Shown here: piece by piece, positions 39,101-47,318 of the stretch
Layout: the number at the start of each line of letters is the position of its first letter
Position numbering within the stretch: the first letter of the stretch is position 1
NCBI GenBank assembly: GCA_916048095.2
Contig: OU696577.1
Span: forward strand, 5,817,440-5,881,439
Reading direction: 5' to 3'
DNA length: 64,000 nucleotides
From: Sacculina carcini
Lineage: Eukaryota; Arthropoda; Thecostraca; Sacculinidae
The notes under the pieces: generated by a model
Databases searched by the model: none
What the model saw: the letters and a program-made list of their open reading frames with translations, nothing else
What the model was told of the DNA's origin: nothing
Program-made: the position numbers and the translations under genes

Positions 39101-41660
39101 ATCGATTCAAATCACTAATTGGCACTTCTTCGGCATAACCCTTTTCAGTTAGCTTCTGTATTTCCTTGGAATAACAATCTTTGAATGTGTGGTCCTTGAT
39201 CAGACGCTTCTTTAGCGACTGCAAGCGGGTCACTGCCAGTGTACGATTATCTGGCAAACAAAGGTTGCCGGCCTTGAATGGAATATTCAAAGTGTAGTGG
39301 ACACCATCCAATGCTATATTTTTGCTCCACAACTCCATCACCTTCATGTCGTCCTGGGACATTCCGGTCGTTTCGCAGTGCGCATCTTCCAGATCCCACA
39401 TACGAGCCAAGTTGTTCGAAACATGCCCACCATGAACAAAATACGATGATCTCATAGTAATTCCAGCATCTACAGGACCATGGATGGCCCATCCGAGAGG
39501 AGTCTTCATTGCATACGGCTCACCTGGCCTCCCTCTTCGAATTTCTGTAGGTATAAACAGATCGGAACAATCTTGACCAATCAAAAGGTGTACTTGTCCA
39601 ACGTCCAGTTTCGGAATACTAATATCACTCAAATGTCGCCACTTGTTAACCTCGATATCGCAGGCTAAACCTGAGAGATCAATATTCAACGACGGCCTCA
39701 CCGTGACCTCTGAAATGAGAGAACAGTTTGTATCCTTCACGTCTGATAGAACCAGCTTTGTCGATTTCGACTCAATTATCATCTTCCTCTGGGTTATAGT
39801 CGTCAACTCAATTGCACGAGATTTTCCTTCGGCACAAACGTCTTGGAAAAGGGTTTCGGTACAGTAAGATGAATTTGAACCTGAGTCAAGGAGTGCATAA
39901 GTATCAACATGATTGTCAGATCCGGGACATCTGACCCTCACAGGGACAATGGGCAGCGCCAGTTTTTGACCCTGACTACATGTGAAATGACTGGTTCTGG
40001 ATTTGACATTAGTTTCACGATTCATAGGTAAATGTAGAAAACTGCTATGTGCCTTTCCACAGCCGTCAACGGTACAAGAATATTTCCTCGTGCAATTACT
40101 GCCTATATGATCACGTTTAAAGCAGATGGCACATAGACCCTCCGACTTCACGAGATTCCAACGTTCCTTGATAGACAGCGACTTGAAGCGTGGACAACGC
40201 AAAATGTAATGTCGCTGGTCACAACAAGGACACTTAAACTCACTGCTGTCCTGATGTAATATATGGGCATGCGGACCACTGCACACACTGCATTTATACT
40301 GTGATGGGCACTTACTGAAAACGTGTCCTCCTTTTAGACATATAAAACACAGTCTCTTTTCCATCACAATACGCTGCCGTTCCTTAACATTCATTTTCAG
40401 AAGACCAGGACAAGATATAGTCTCATGACTTCCGCAACAGACACAACATAAATCGCTTGATTTGAACGATAACTCATGTTCACCATCAGCTTGAGTAAAC
40501 AGACTCACATGACCTCGTCTATTTCTTTCCGACCGTTCCTGCGGTGTCCTCTTTACAGCTTGCAACGACGTTATTGGGTCACATGCCAGGCGTGCCTCTT
40601 TCTGAATGAATTCACAAAAAACATGAAACGGTGGATACATAAACACTGAAGACCGTTTTCCGGCTCTCCAACTGTCCACTTCTAATGCCCACTTCTGCAC
40701 GATAGAGTCTGGCAGCTTTCTCAGCAGCCGCTGGCTTTCTCTCGGATCATCAAGATAGCCAAGCGCGGGAACTGCTTCCGACAAGCTGAGACAATACTGC
40801 AAAAAATCAGAGAACCTCGCTATAGCTCTACCATCATGCTCATCAATAACAGGCCACTTGTACAGTTTCTCCCTGAATGCATCAAATGTGGTCGCTTCAT
40901 CACCATATCTCTCTACGAGGAGTGCCTTCGCTCGTCTGAACGACTCACCAGTCCTCACGGTTAAAAACCCTCTGATAATTTCCTTTGCTTCTCCTTCTGT
41001 ATATTTCTGCAGATAATACAGGCAATCAGCACCACTCACCTGTGACTCAACACAAGACTCAAATGACCGCAACCATAGCGGAAATTGAAGCCTGTCTCCA
41101 TGGAATACATCTGGCTCCGGAGGAGGAAGAGACACTCTACTGTGTCGTTCTGAAAGCAAATCAGCAAGTCGGTGAAGAGAGCTCGCTACAGCATCCCCAC
41201 GTGAACCATTGTTTGGAGAGGGAGAACTTTGCTTCAGTATCTCACCGGATCTCAAGGGAATGTCACCAACAATTTCCGGCTTTAACACTTTACTGGAACC
41301 ATCACACTGCGGAGATCCTAGCGGTATATTCATTGGTATATCCGGCTTGGGCTCCTCGACAGACTCTAACACCTGTAATTCAGCCATAGTAGCCTGCATC
41401 TCTTTCTCACAGCGCAAGTCCTCTAGTTCCATATTCTGTCGCTGAATCTCAATCAATTTCTCATACTCTCTACGTTTATATTCTCTTTCGGTTCTTATTC
41501 TGGCGATCTTCGCAAGTCTCTCCAAACGCGCATTACTCGAGGCTACACTTGGACATTCCGACCCACATACTTGGGACCTAATCTCAATCAAATGATCCTC
41601 ATCTGACCCCTTGGATTCATCTGGTTCAGCCATACTTAAGCGTAAAGTGGAACAATTCAC
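36132..41660 (-). CDS. BEL/Pao gag-pol polyprotein (1842 aa, intact)
   Basis: It starts at ATG 41660; a second in-frame ATG lies at 41633. Order: coiled N-terminus, a DUF1759-type gag region (about 190-350), Cys/His knuckles (about 395-540), an A17-type aspartic protease with LLDSGSNSSY (about 588), RT with YVDDCL (about 1000), RNase H with DASEYGYG (about 1180) and FWTDSTIVLWYL, an HHCC integrase finger, an integrase core with GIDYFGP (about 1547), WSDNGTNF (about 1609) and VWERQIR (about 1658), and a C-terminal DUF5641-type domain (RWPLGVV). There are no stops or frameshifts and the catalytic residues are in place. Length is usual for the family, and there is no env. Confidence 0.96.
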   Translation of the reverse strand: MNCSTLRLSMAEPDESKGSDEDHLIEIRSQVCGSECPSVASSNARLERLAKIARIRTEREYKRREYEKLIEIQRQNMELEDLRCEKEMQATMAELQVLESVEEPKPDIPMNIPLGSPQCDGSSKVLKPEIVGDIPLRSGEILKQSSPSPNNGSRGDAVASSLHRLADLLSERHSRVSLPPPEPDVFHGDRLQFPLWLRSFESCVESQVSGADCLYYLQKYTEGEAKEIIRGFLTVRTGESFRRAKALLVERYGDEATTFDAFREKLYKWPVIDEHDGRAIARFSDFLQYCLSLSEAVPALGYLDDPRESQRLLRKLPDSIVQKWALEVDSWRAGKRSSVFMYPPFHVFCEFIQKEARLACDPITSLQAVKRTPQERSERNRRGHVSLFTQADGEHELSFKSSDLCCVCCGSHETISCPGLLKMNVKERQRIVMEKRLCFICLKGGHVFSKCPSQYKCSVCSGPHAHILHQDSSEFKCPCCDQRHYILRCPRFKSLSIKERWNLVKSEGLCAICFKRDHIGSNCTRKYSCTVDGCGKAHSSFLHLPMNRETNVKSRTSHFTCSQGQKLALPIVPVRVRCPGSDNHVDTYALLDSGSNSSYCTETLFQDVCAEGKSRAIELTTITQRKMIIESKSTKLVLSDVKDTNCSLISEVTVRPSLNIDLSGLACDIEVNKWRHLSDISIPKLDVGQVHLLIGQDCSDLFIPTEIRRGRPGEPYAMKTPLGWAIHGPVDAGITMRSSYFVHGGHVSNNLARMWDLEDAHCETTGMSQDDMKVMELWSKNIALDGVHYTLNIPFKAGNLCLPDNRTLAVTRLQSLKKRLIKDHTFKDCYSKEIQKLTEKGYAEEVPISDLNRSDGKVWYLPHHSVVNPRKPGKMRVVFDCAAKYKGVSLNDCVHQGPELSNKLIGVLLRFRQGPIAFVADIEAMFHQVKVNLKDRDVLRFLWFEGDDTNGELKEYRMTSHLFGGNWSPSCAAYALQEVAREFVSEYPPSVLSTILRNFYVDDCLKTEKSAYAAVEVAKQLMEILSFRGFKLTKFVSNSAEFMKGIPEERRGSCYQSLNVSLEKLSVQRALGMLWDVELDVFKFDVQIQEKPYTKRGLLSTLSTVYDPLGFVSPFVLPARRMFQELCRLDVGWDSQLPEDIMEQWLKWTNDFTVVASYRVPRCVNASDEPAVTYQLHHFCDASEYGYGAVSYIRTEHDAHVCSVRLVLAKARLAPIKGATIPRLELAGAVEAVRLDNCLRSELDVPLRESVFWTDSTIVLWYLQNSEKRFQTYVANRVAKISENTVQTQWNYVPSCENPADDASRGLTATELLNNSRWLNGPSFLHSTSDKWPRQPALKCAELSCIVETRRDPVVYAIKTEEDHTGKLLTHFSSWHRMKRAIAWMLRFRAFLRKKPFSHGFLSVDELKNSEKWIVIYAQKSLNSDETSILERLDPMLSNRGVLVVGGRTQAAKIEDHAKHQIILPGDHHVSKCILYEIHNLFGHCGSERTLTESRKRFWILRGRRLAKKIVFECVTCRRLRGSFRYQKMANLPECRLTPYEAPFTRVGIDYFGPFVVKRGRSEVKRYGCIFTCMAIRAVHIEVVHSLDTDSFINAVERFTARRGEPVEIWSDNGTNFVGGQRELSRAVKLWNLEKIQDHLSKKEITWHFNPPEASHHGGVWERQIRTVRAVLDGIVKQQRMDDETLLTVMTMAEGIVNSRPLTKTSDDPTDDRPLTPNDILIQRSGPIFPKLSFDPKNAFRRRWKQSQYLADLFWRRWIREYLPCLQERQKWKTKQPNMKTGDLVLLRQEVTPRNRWPLGVVTEVHKGGDQLVRSVSIRTGTGIYVRPITKICVLEANEADS

Positions 41661-41851
41661 AAAAAACGATGTAGCGCGTGGTTATATGACAAAGCTAGCC
41701 TTGGGCACACCGATAGAAAATATAACAATCAAAATACATAACATAATTCAATCAAATTCAAATGAAAAAACGAAAAATTCAACTCATGTCTTCCCGATGA
41801 AGCTGTCCAGAAAGTGTACGAAGACGAGTCGACAGCAGCCAAAGTTTGAAC

Positions 41852-42323
41852 TGTAACGTACACGACGTTATTCAGACGAATCGGAAGCCATTAGTTTGAT
41901 ACCGCTATATTTTTCCGTGCACTCCGGTGTGGTGTAATGAATCGTAGCGTAGCGGTTCAACTGAGCATAAAAACAAAAAACAACGTAAAAAACATACTCA
42001 TGAGTACAATACACCAAGTGAGAAAAAACAACGAAGAACACGTGATTTCTGCATATAATTTGCATATAAGAATACAGCAAAATGACAAAATCAAAATCAT
42101 AGACAAACATGAAAATAACTTACACTTTCTGGCCTCTCTTGGGTTTAATGTGGCGCAAACAAGTACAACTCTCAGGCACAAAATCTCAGACACAAAACCT
42201 CTACTCCAGGGGCAATACACATAATACGCAGTAAGGCACGTGCACAGGCTGCCAAATATAGGCGCTGCGTTGCCAGACAAAAACGACGAGACAAAATAAG
42301 ACGAAGTTTGGCCAGGCGTTACA
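41852..42323 (-). repeat. BEL/Pao 5' LTR
   Basis: 472 bp, bounded by the CAGCC duplication. On the minus strand it is followed by GTTCAAACTTTGGCTGC. I could not assign the primer tRNA. Confidence 0.95.
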
Positions 42324-42442
42324 CAGCCTTTGTTGGGGCAAAACTTCCTTTCAGAATTTGGCTTGATAGTTGACTGTCGGCGTCGATGTATAATAGACAG
42401 CGTCACTGGTGTTGCTGCGAAGTGTGTTGTAGCTGACACAAC
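42324..42442 (+). pseudogene. Old CsRn1-like element, part 2 (protease end)
   Basis: The frame reads FLSEFGLIVDCRRRCIIDSVTG, the end of a CsRn1-type aspartic protease. It lies between the BEL element and the compact Gypsy element and carries one copy of each target duplication at its ends. Confidence 0.75.
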
Positions 42443-42599
42443 TGTATTATAAAGCGTGGTTACAAGCGGACACGTACAATAGGGTAACAAAGTCACGACC
42501 TGCACACGACCACTGCTGGACACACACTGACTCGTAGCGGGTAGCGTCATCCACGCTAGCCGCGCCCGCGCCCTCTGGGCGGGGCAGCATCACACTACA
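42443..42599 (-). repeat. Compact Gypsy 3' LTR
   Basis: 157 bp. The pol stop codon TAG is bases 3-5 of this LTR, and the purine tract GGAGGGGAGA encodes the last residues of pol. Confidence 0.95.
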
Positions 42600-45333
42600 T
42601 CTCCCCTCCAAGCGGCGGAAGGGGGGCGCTGCTGGTCCTGCAGACGTAGTCGCTCAGGTGCGGCGGCGGTCTGCGGGTTCGGTCGCTTCGGCGAGGGTTT
42701 GGTGTATGTGGAGCCTCTGATGTTCCGCTCACATCCTCCCCCGGCGGCGGCGCGGGTCCGCTGCTGCTGCTGGTCTCTCGCGGCGGTTGCGGCGGCGACA
42801 GCTGTGGGCAAGGCAGGCACATGGCCTCTGGCCGCGCTGCGCTGACGAATGGTGGCGGCGTCACTTCGGAGGCGGGTGCGCTGAATGCTGGCCGCAGGTG
42901 GCGGCGGTTACGCCAGTAGAGACCGCCATGCGGTAAGCGTACCGCGTACTGGCGACGACGACCAGTGACAGCGACCACGCCAGTCCGGTCCCAGCGGCCT
43001 GTCGTCGGGTCCTGGAGAGCCACTGTAGTGCCGGGCGATAACGGCGGCAGTGGTCTGGCTGACCGATTGTAGTTGGTGATCTGCCTGTCGTGCGCGGCCG
43101 CTGCTCGGAGATCACACTCAGCGGTGGACGGCTGCCATTCAGGCAGGAACGCGCGAGGATGCGCGGGGACGGCAGACGACACGGGGCGACCGTACAGCAG
43201 CTGCGCGGGCGAGCGGCCGTCGGCACCAGGCGCGTTACACATCTCCAGCAGGCCGGCAACGAACGCGTCCGTGTTGAGGTCCCCGTCGTGGGCCGACTTC
43301 TGGATGAGTCGCTTCACCCGCTTGACAGCGGACTCGGCGTGCCCATTAGAGGACGGGAAGCGTGGACTGGAGAGTCGGTGACGGACACGCCAATGTCGCA
43401 GGAACTCGGCAGTGAGACGCGCAGTGAACTGCGGGCCGCCGTCCGACGACAATATGGACGGTACGCCCGTGGCGACAAACACGCGCCGAAACAGCTTCAC
43501 CAGCTGATGAGCAGACACGTCAAGGCCACATTGAAACACCAGCGGCCAGTTGGAGAATCGGTCGGCGTATACGAGGAACGTTTTCCCCGCATGGTAGAAG
43601 AAATCTGCCGACACCGATTCGAAGGGCCGTGTCGGGCGCGGTTCCGCCATGTATGGCTCTTTCTGCTGAGAGTCCTTGTATTCGAGACACTCTTGGCATG
43701 ACGAAACGGCCATGGCGATGTCGTTATTAAGGCCAGGCCAGAATACAGTCTGGCGGGCGCGTTGAACCGTCCTGACCTGCCCCTGATGGCTTTCGTGGAG
43801 GCGGCGGAGGGTATCTTTTCGCAGGCGCTTGGGCACAAGCAGACGGCAGCCGACCAAAATCAGGCCATGGTCCGCAGTGAGCTGGTCGCGCACACCCCAG
43901 TACTGGTGAAGGCTGGACGGTAGGAGATGCTTATGCTGAGGAAAGCCGTCTAGCACGTACGGCATCAGCTGACGGCACTCGTCGTCCGCGAGAGACGCAG
44001 CTCGCACCGCCTCCAGAGTGGTGTCGACTGGCGATGTGCGGCGGCCTTCATCGTCCTCATCTGAGAAGGCGTCTAGCGTCTGTATGAAAAATCCAGACGA
44101 AGAGTCGTCCACGTCCGCGTCAGCACCGGCCGGCTGGGAGGGTGCGCGTGACAGGGCGTCGGCGATGTTGTGCTGTGCTCCTGGCCTCCAGCTGGCGACA
44201 AAGGTCAGGTGCAGTAGGCGCTGACGCATGCGCTGCAGACGAGGATTGCAGATGTCTCCGAGCGCCTTTTCGTTCAGGATGGGCACCAGCGGCTTGTGGT
44301 CGGTGACCACATTGAAGGTGGGCAGGCCAGCCAGATATTGGTGGCATTTCTGGCAGGCCCACACCACGGCCAACATCTCCAGCTCGCAGACGGCATAACG
44401 GCTCTCCGTGTCGGAGACGAATCGCGACCCACACTGGATGAGCTGCCAGCGGCCCTGGTCGTCCCGCTGGCGGAGCACAAACCCGAGGCCTTTCTGTCTT
44501 GCCGCGTCCGTCTCCAACATGGTGGGCCTTGTCGGGTCGAAGTGGCCAAGCACGGGCGGGCTGGCCAACGCGCGTTTTACGGCCGTGAAAGCAGCGTCGT
44601 GTTGTGACGACCACTGCCACTCGATGCCTTTGCGGAGCAGCTGACGCAGGGGCTCGGCAGCAGAAGCGATGGCGTCAGAGAAGTCGCCAAACTGATTCGC
44701 CAAGCCCAAGAATGACCGCAGTGAGGTCAGGTCCGTCGGTGTAGGGAAGTCAGCCAGGGCCCGAATTTTCTTCTCGTCGATGGTAAATCCGGAGGACGTG
44801 ATGTGGAAGCCACAGAAATTGGCGGCAGTGGCCGCAAAGACAAACTTTTTCCGGTTCAAAGTGACGCCGGCGTCGTCACAGCGCTGCAGTAGTTGCCAGA
44901 CTCGCTGCAGATGGTCGTCGTAGCTGGCAGTGTGCACCAGCACGTCGTCAACAATCTTGCACGAGTCCGCTAAGCCAGCCAAGGCGACGTCGCCGCGCCG
45001 GTTGAACTCGTCGCCGCTTGACACCAGGCCCATTGGCGCCCGGCAGAACCTGAACCGACCCCACGGCGTGATGAAAGTGGTGAGGTCTCGGTCCTCGCGG
45101 CGCAGGGGCACCTGAAAGTAGCCCTGTAGGGCGTCCACCTGGGTGAACCACCGGTTGCCGAGGCCCATGCTGGCTACGGCCTCGACAGGCGAGCGAACCG
45201 GATGAGTCGGTCGGCGGACGAAACGATTGAGACGGGTAAAGTCCACCGTGAGGCGGCAACCGTTGGGCGTGCCGTCCGCATTTCGTTTGCCGACCACGAC
45301 AATGGGCGAGCACCAGTCAGTCGGGTGGGACAC
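42595..45333 (-). CDS. Compact Gypsy pol, second copy to the true end
   Basis: This is the downstream copy of the duplicated RT-RNase H-integrase segment. It continues through the integrase (SSDGGPQF, NGHAESAVKRVKR), the module RWDRTGVVAV, and a Pro-rich tail ending RTRRPPPHLSDYV and LGGEM. It has no initiation context of its own; the start shown is only the first ATG-equivalent after the duplication junction. In the unduplicated layout it is continuous with gag (1503 codons in total, by arithmetic). Confidence 0.92.
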   Translation of the reverse strand: MSHPTDWCSPIVVVGKRNADGTPNGCRLTVDFTRLNRFVRRPTHPVRSPVEAVASMGLGNRWFTQVDALQGYFQVPLRREDRDLTTFITPWGRFRFCRAPMGLVSSGDEFNRRGDVALAGLADSCKIVDDVLVHTASYDDHLQRVWQLLQRCDDAGVTLNRKKFVFAATAANFCGFHITSSGFTIDEKKIRALADFPTPTDLTSLRSFLGLANQFGDFSDAIASAAEPLRQLLRKGIEWQWSSQHDAAFTAVKRALASPPVLGHFDPTRPTMLETDAARQKGLGFVLRQRDDQGRWQLIQCGSRFVSDTESRYAVCELEMLAVVWACQKCHQYLAGLPTFNVVTDHKPLVPILNEKALGDICNPRLQRMRQRLLHLTFVASWRPGAQHNIADALSRAPSQPAGADADVDDSSSGFFIQTLDAFSDEDDEGRRTSPVDTTLEAVRAASLADDECRQLMPYVLDGFPQHKHLLPSSLHQYWGVRDQLTADHGLILVGCRLLVPKRLRKDTLRRLHESHQGQVRTVQRARQTVFWPGLNNDIAMAVSSCQECLEYKDSQQKEPYMAEPRPTRPFESVSADFFYHAGKTFLVYADRFSNWPLVFQCGLDVSAHQLVKLFRRVFVATGVPSILSSDGGPQFTARLTAEFLRHWRVRHRLSSPRFPSSNGHAESAVKRVKRLIQKSAHDGDLNTDAFVAGLLEMCNAPGADGRSPAQLLYGRPVSSAVPAHPRAFLPEWQPSTAECDLRAAAAHDRQITNYNRSARPLPPLSPGTTVALQDPTTGRWDRTGVVAVTGRRRQYAVRLPHGGLYWRNRRHLRPAFSAPASEVTPPPFVSAARPEAMCLPCPQLSPPQPPRETSSSSGPAPPPGEDVSGTSEAPHTPNPRRSDRTRRPPPHLSDYVCRTSSAPLPPLGGEM

Positions 45334-47318
45334 CGGCTCAATGACGCCCTGCTGCTGCAGCTGCTCCAGCTGCTGTTGTGCCTGGGCGCGGTGGCAGAAT
45401 GGTGAAACAGCTTCACCAGCTGATGAGCAGACACGTCAAGGCCACATTGAAACACCAGCGGCCAGTTGGAGAATCGGTCGGCGTATACGAGGAACGTTTT
45501 CCCCGCATGGTAGAAGAAATCTGCCGACACCGATTCGAAGGGCCGTGTCGGGCGCGGTTCCGCCATGTATGGCTCTTTCTGCTGAGAGTCCTTGTATTCG
45601 AGACACTCTTGGCATGACGAAACGGCCATGGCGATGTCGTTATTAAGGCCAGGCCAGAATACAGTCTGGCGGGCGCGTTGAACCGTCCTGACCTGCCCCT
45701 GATGGCTTTCGTGGAGGCGGCGGAGGGTATCTTTTCGCAGGCGCTTGGGCACAAGCAGACGGCAGCCGACCAAAATCAGGCCATGGTCCGCAGTGAGCTG
45801 GTCGCGCACACCCCAGTACTGGTGAAGGCTGGACGGTAGGAGATGCTTATGCTGAGGAAAGCCGTCTAGCACGTACGGCATCAGCTGACGGCACTCGTCG
45901 TCCGCGAGAGACGCAGCTCGCACCGCCTCCAGAGTGGTGTCGACTGGCGATGTGCGGCGGCCTTCATCGTCCTCATCTGAGAAGGCGTCTAGCGTCTGTA
46001 TGAAAAATCCAGACGAAGAGTCGTCCACGTCCGCGTCAGCACCGGCCGGCTGGGAGGGTGCGCGTGACAGGGCGTCGGCGATGTTGTGCTGTGCTCCTGG
46101 CCTCCAGCTGGCGACAAAGGTCAGGTGCAGTAGGCGCTGACGCATGCGCTGCAGACGAGGATTGCAGATGTCTCCGAGCGCCTTTTCGTTCAGGATGGGC
46201 ACCAGCGGCTTGTGGTCGGTGACCACATTGAAGGTGGGCAGGCCAGCCAGATATTGGTGGCATTTCTGGCAGGCCCACACCACGGCCAACATTTCCAGCT
46301 CGCAGACGGCATAACGGCTCTCCGTGTCGGAGACGAATCGCGACCCACACTGGATGAGCTGCCAGCGGCCCTGGTCGTCCCGCTGGCGGAGCACAAACCC
46401 GAGGCCTTTCTGTCTTGCCGCGTCCGTCTCCAACATGGTGGGCCTTGTCGGGTCGAAGTGGCCAAGCACGGGCGGGCTGGCCAACGCGCGTTTTACGGCC
46501 GTGAAAGCAGCGTCGTGTTGTGACGACCACTGCCACTCGATGCCTTTGCGGAGCAGCTGACGCAGGGGCTCGGCAGCAGAAGCGATGGCGTCAGAGAAGT
46601 CGCCAAACTGATTCACCAAGCCCAAGAATGACCGCAGTGAGGTCAGGTCCGTCGGTGTAGGGAAGTCAGCCAGGGCCCGAATTTTCTTCTCGTCGATGGT
46701 AAATCCGGAGGACGTGATGTGGAAGCCACAGAAATTGGCGGCAGTGGCCGCAAAGACAAACTTTTTCCGGTTCAAAGTGACGCCGGCGTCGTCACAGCGC
46801 TGCAGTAGTTGCCAGACTCGCTGCAGATGGTCGTCGTAGCTGGCAGTGTGCACCAGCACGTCGTCAACAATCTTGCACGAGTCCGCTAAGCCAGCCAAGG
46901 CGACGTCGCCGCGCCGGTTGAACTCGTCGCCGCTTGACACCAGGCCCATTGGCGCCCGGCAGAACCTGAACCGACCCCACGGCGTGATGAAAGTGGTGAG
47001 GTCTCGGTCCTCGCGGCGCAGGGGCACCTGAAAGTAGCCCTGTAGGGCGTCCACCTGGGTGAACCACCGGTTGCCGAGGCCCATGCTGGCTACGGCCTCG
47101 ACAGGCGAGCGAACCGGATGAGTCGGTCGGCGGACGAAACGATTGAGACGGGTAAAGTCCACCGTGAGGCGGCAACCGTTGGGCGTGCCGTCCGCATTTC
47201 GTTTGCCGACCACGACAATGGGCGAGCACCAGTCAGTCGGGTGGGACACCGGCTCAATGACGCCCTGCTGCTGCAGCTGCTCCAGCTGCTGTTGTGCCTG
47301 GGCGCGGTGGCAGAATGG
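43488..47318 (-). repeat. 1915-bp tandem duplication inside the compact Gypsy element
   Basis: 43488-45402 and 45404-47318 are direct copies separated by one extra base (T at 45403). I found two differences: 44377 C versus 46293 T (silent) and 44699 G versus 46615 A (Ala/Val). The unit runs from the start of RT to the middle of the integrase. The added 1916 bases shift the frame. Confidence 0.95.

Larger units (their letters stand above)
35310..42323 (-). mobile_element. Complete BEL/Pao retrotransposon
   Basis: Two 472-bp LTRs (35310-35781 and 41852-42323; TGTAACG..CGTTACA on the plus strand) look identical. The 5-bp target duplication CAGCC lies at 35305-35309 and 42324-42328. One long gag-pol frame fills the interior, with a leader of about 190 bases and a 3' non-coding part of about 350 bases. 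Identical LTRs mean a recent insertion, and the element may be active. Confidence 0.96.

Noticed and set aside
43497..47229. Duplicated overlapping ORFs as a second, independent Gypsy insertion
   Set aside because: There is no LTR between the copies and the junction is in the middle of coding sequence, so it is an internal tandem duplication.
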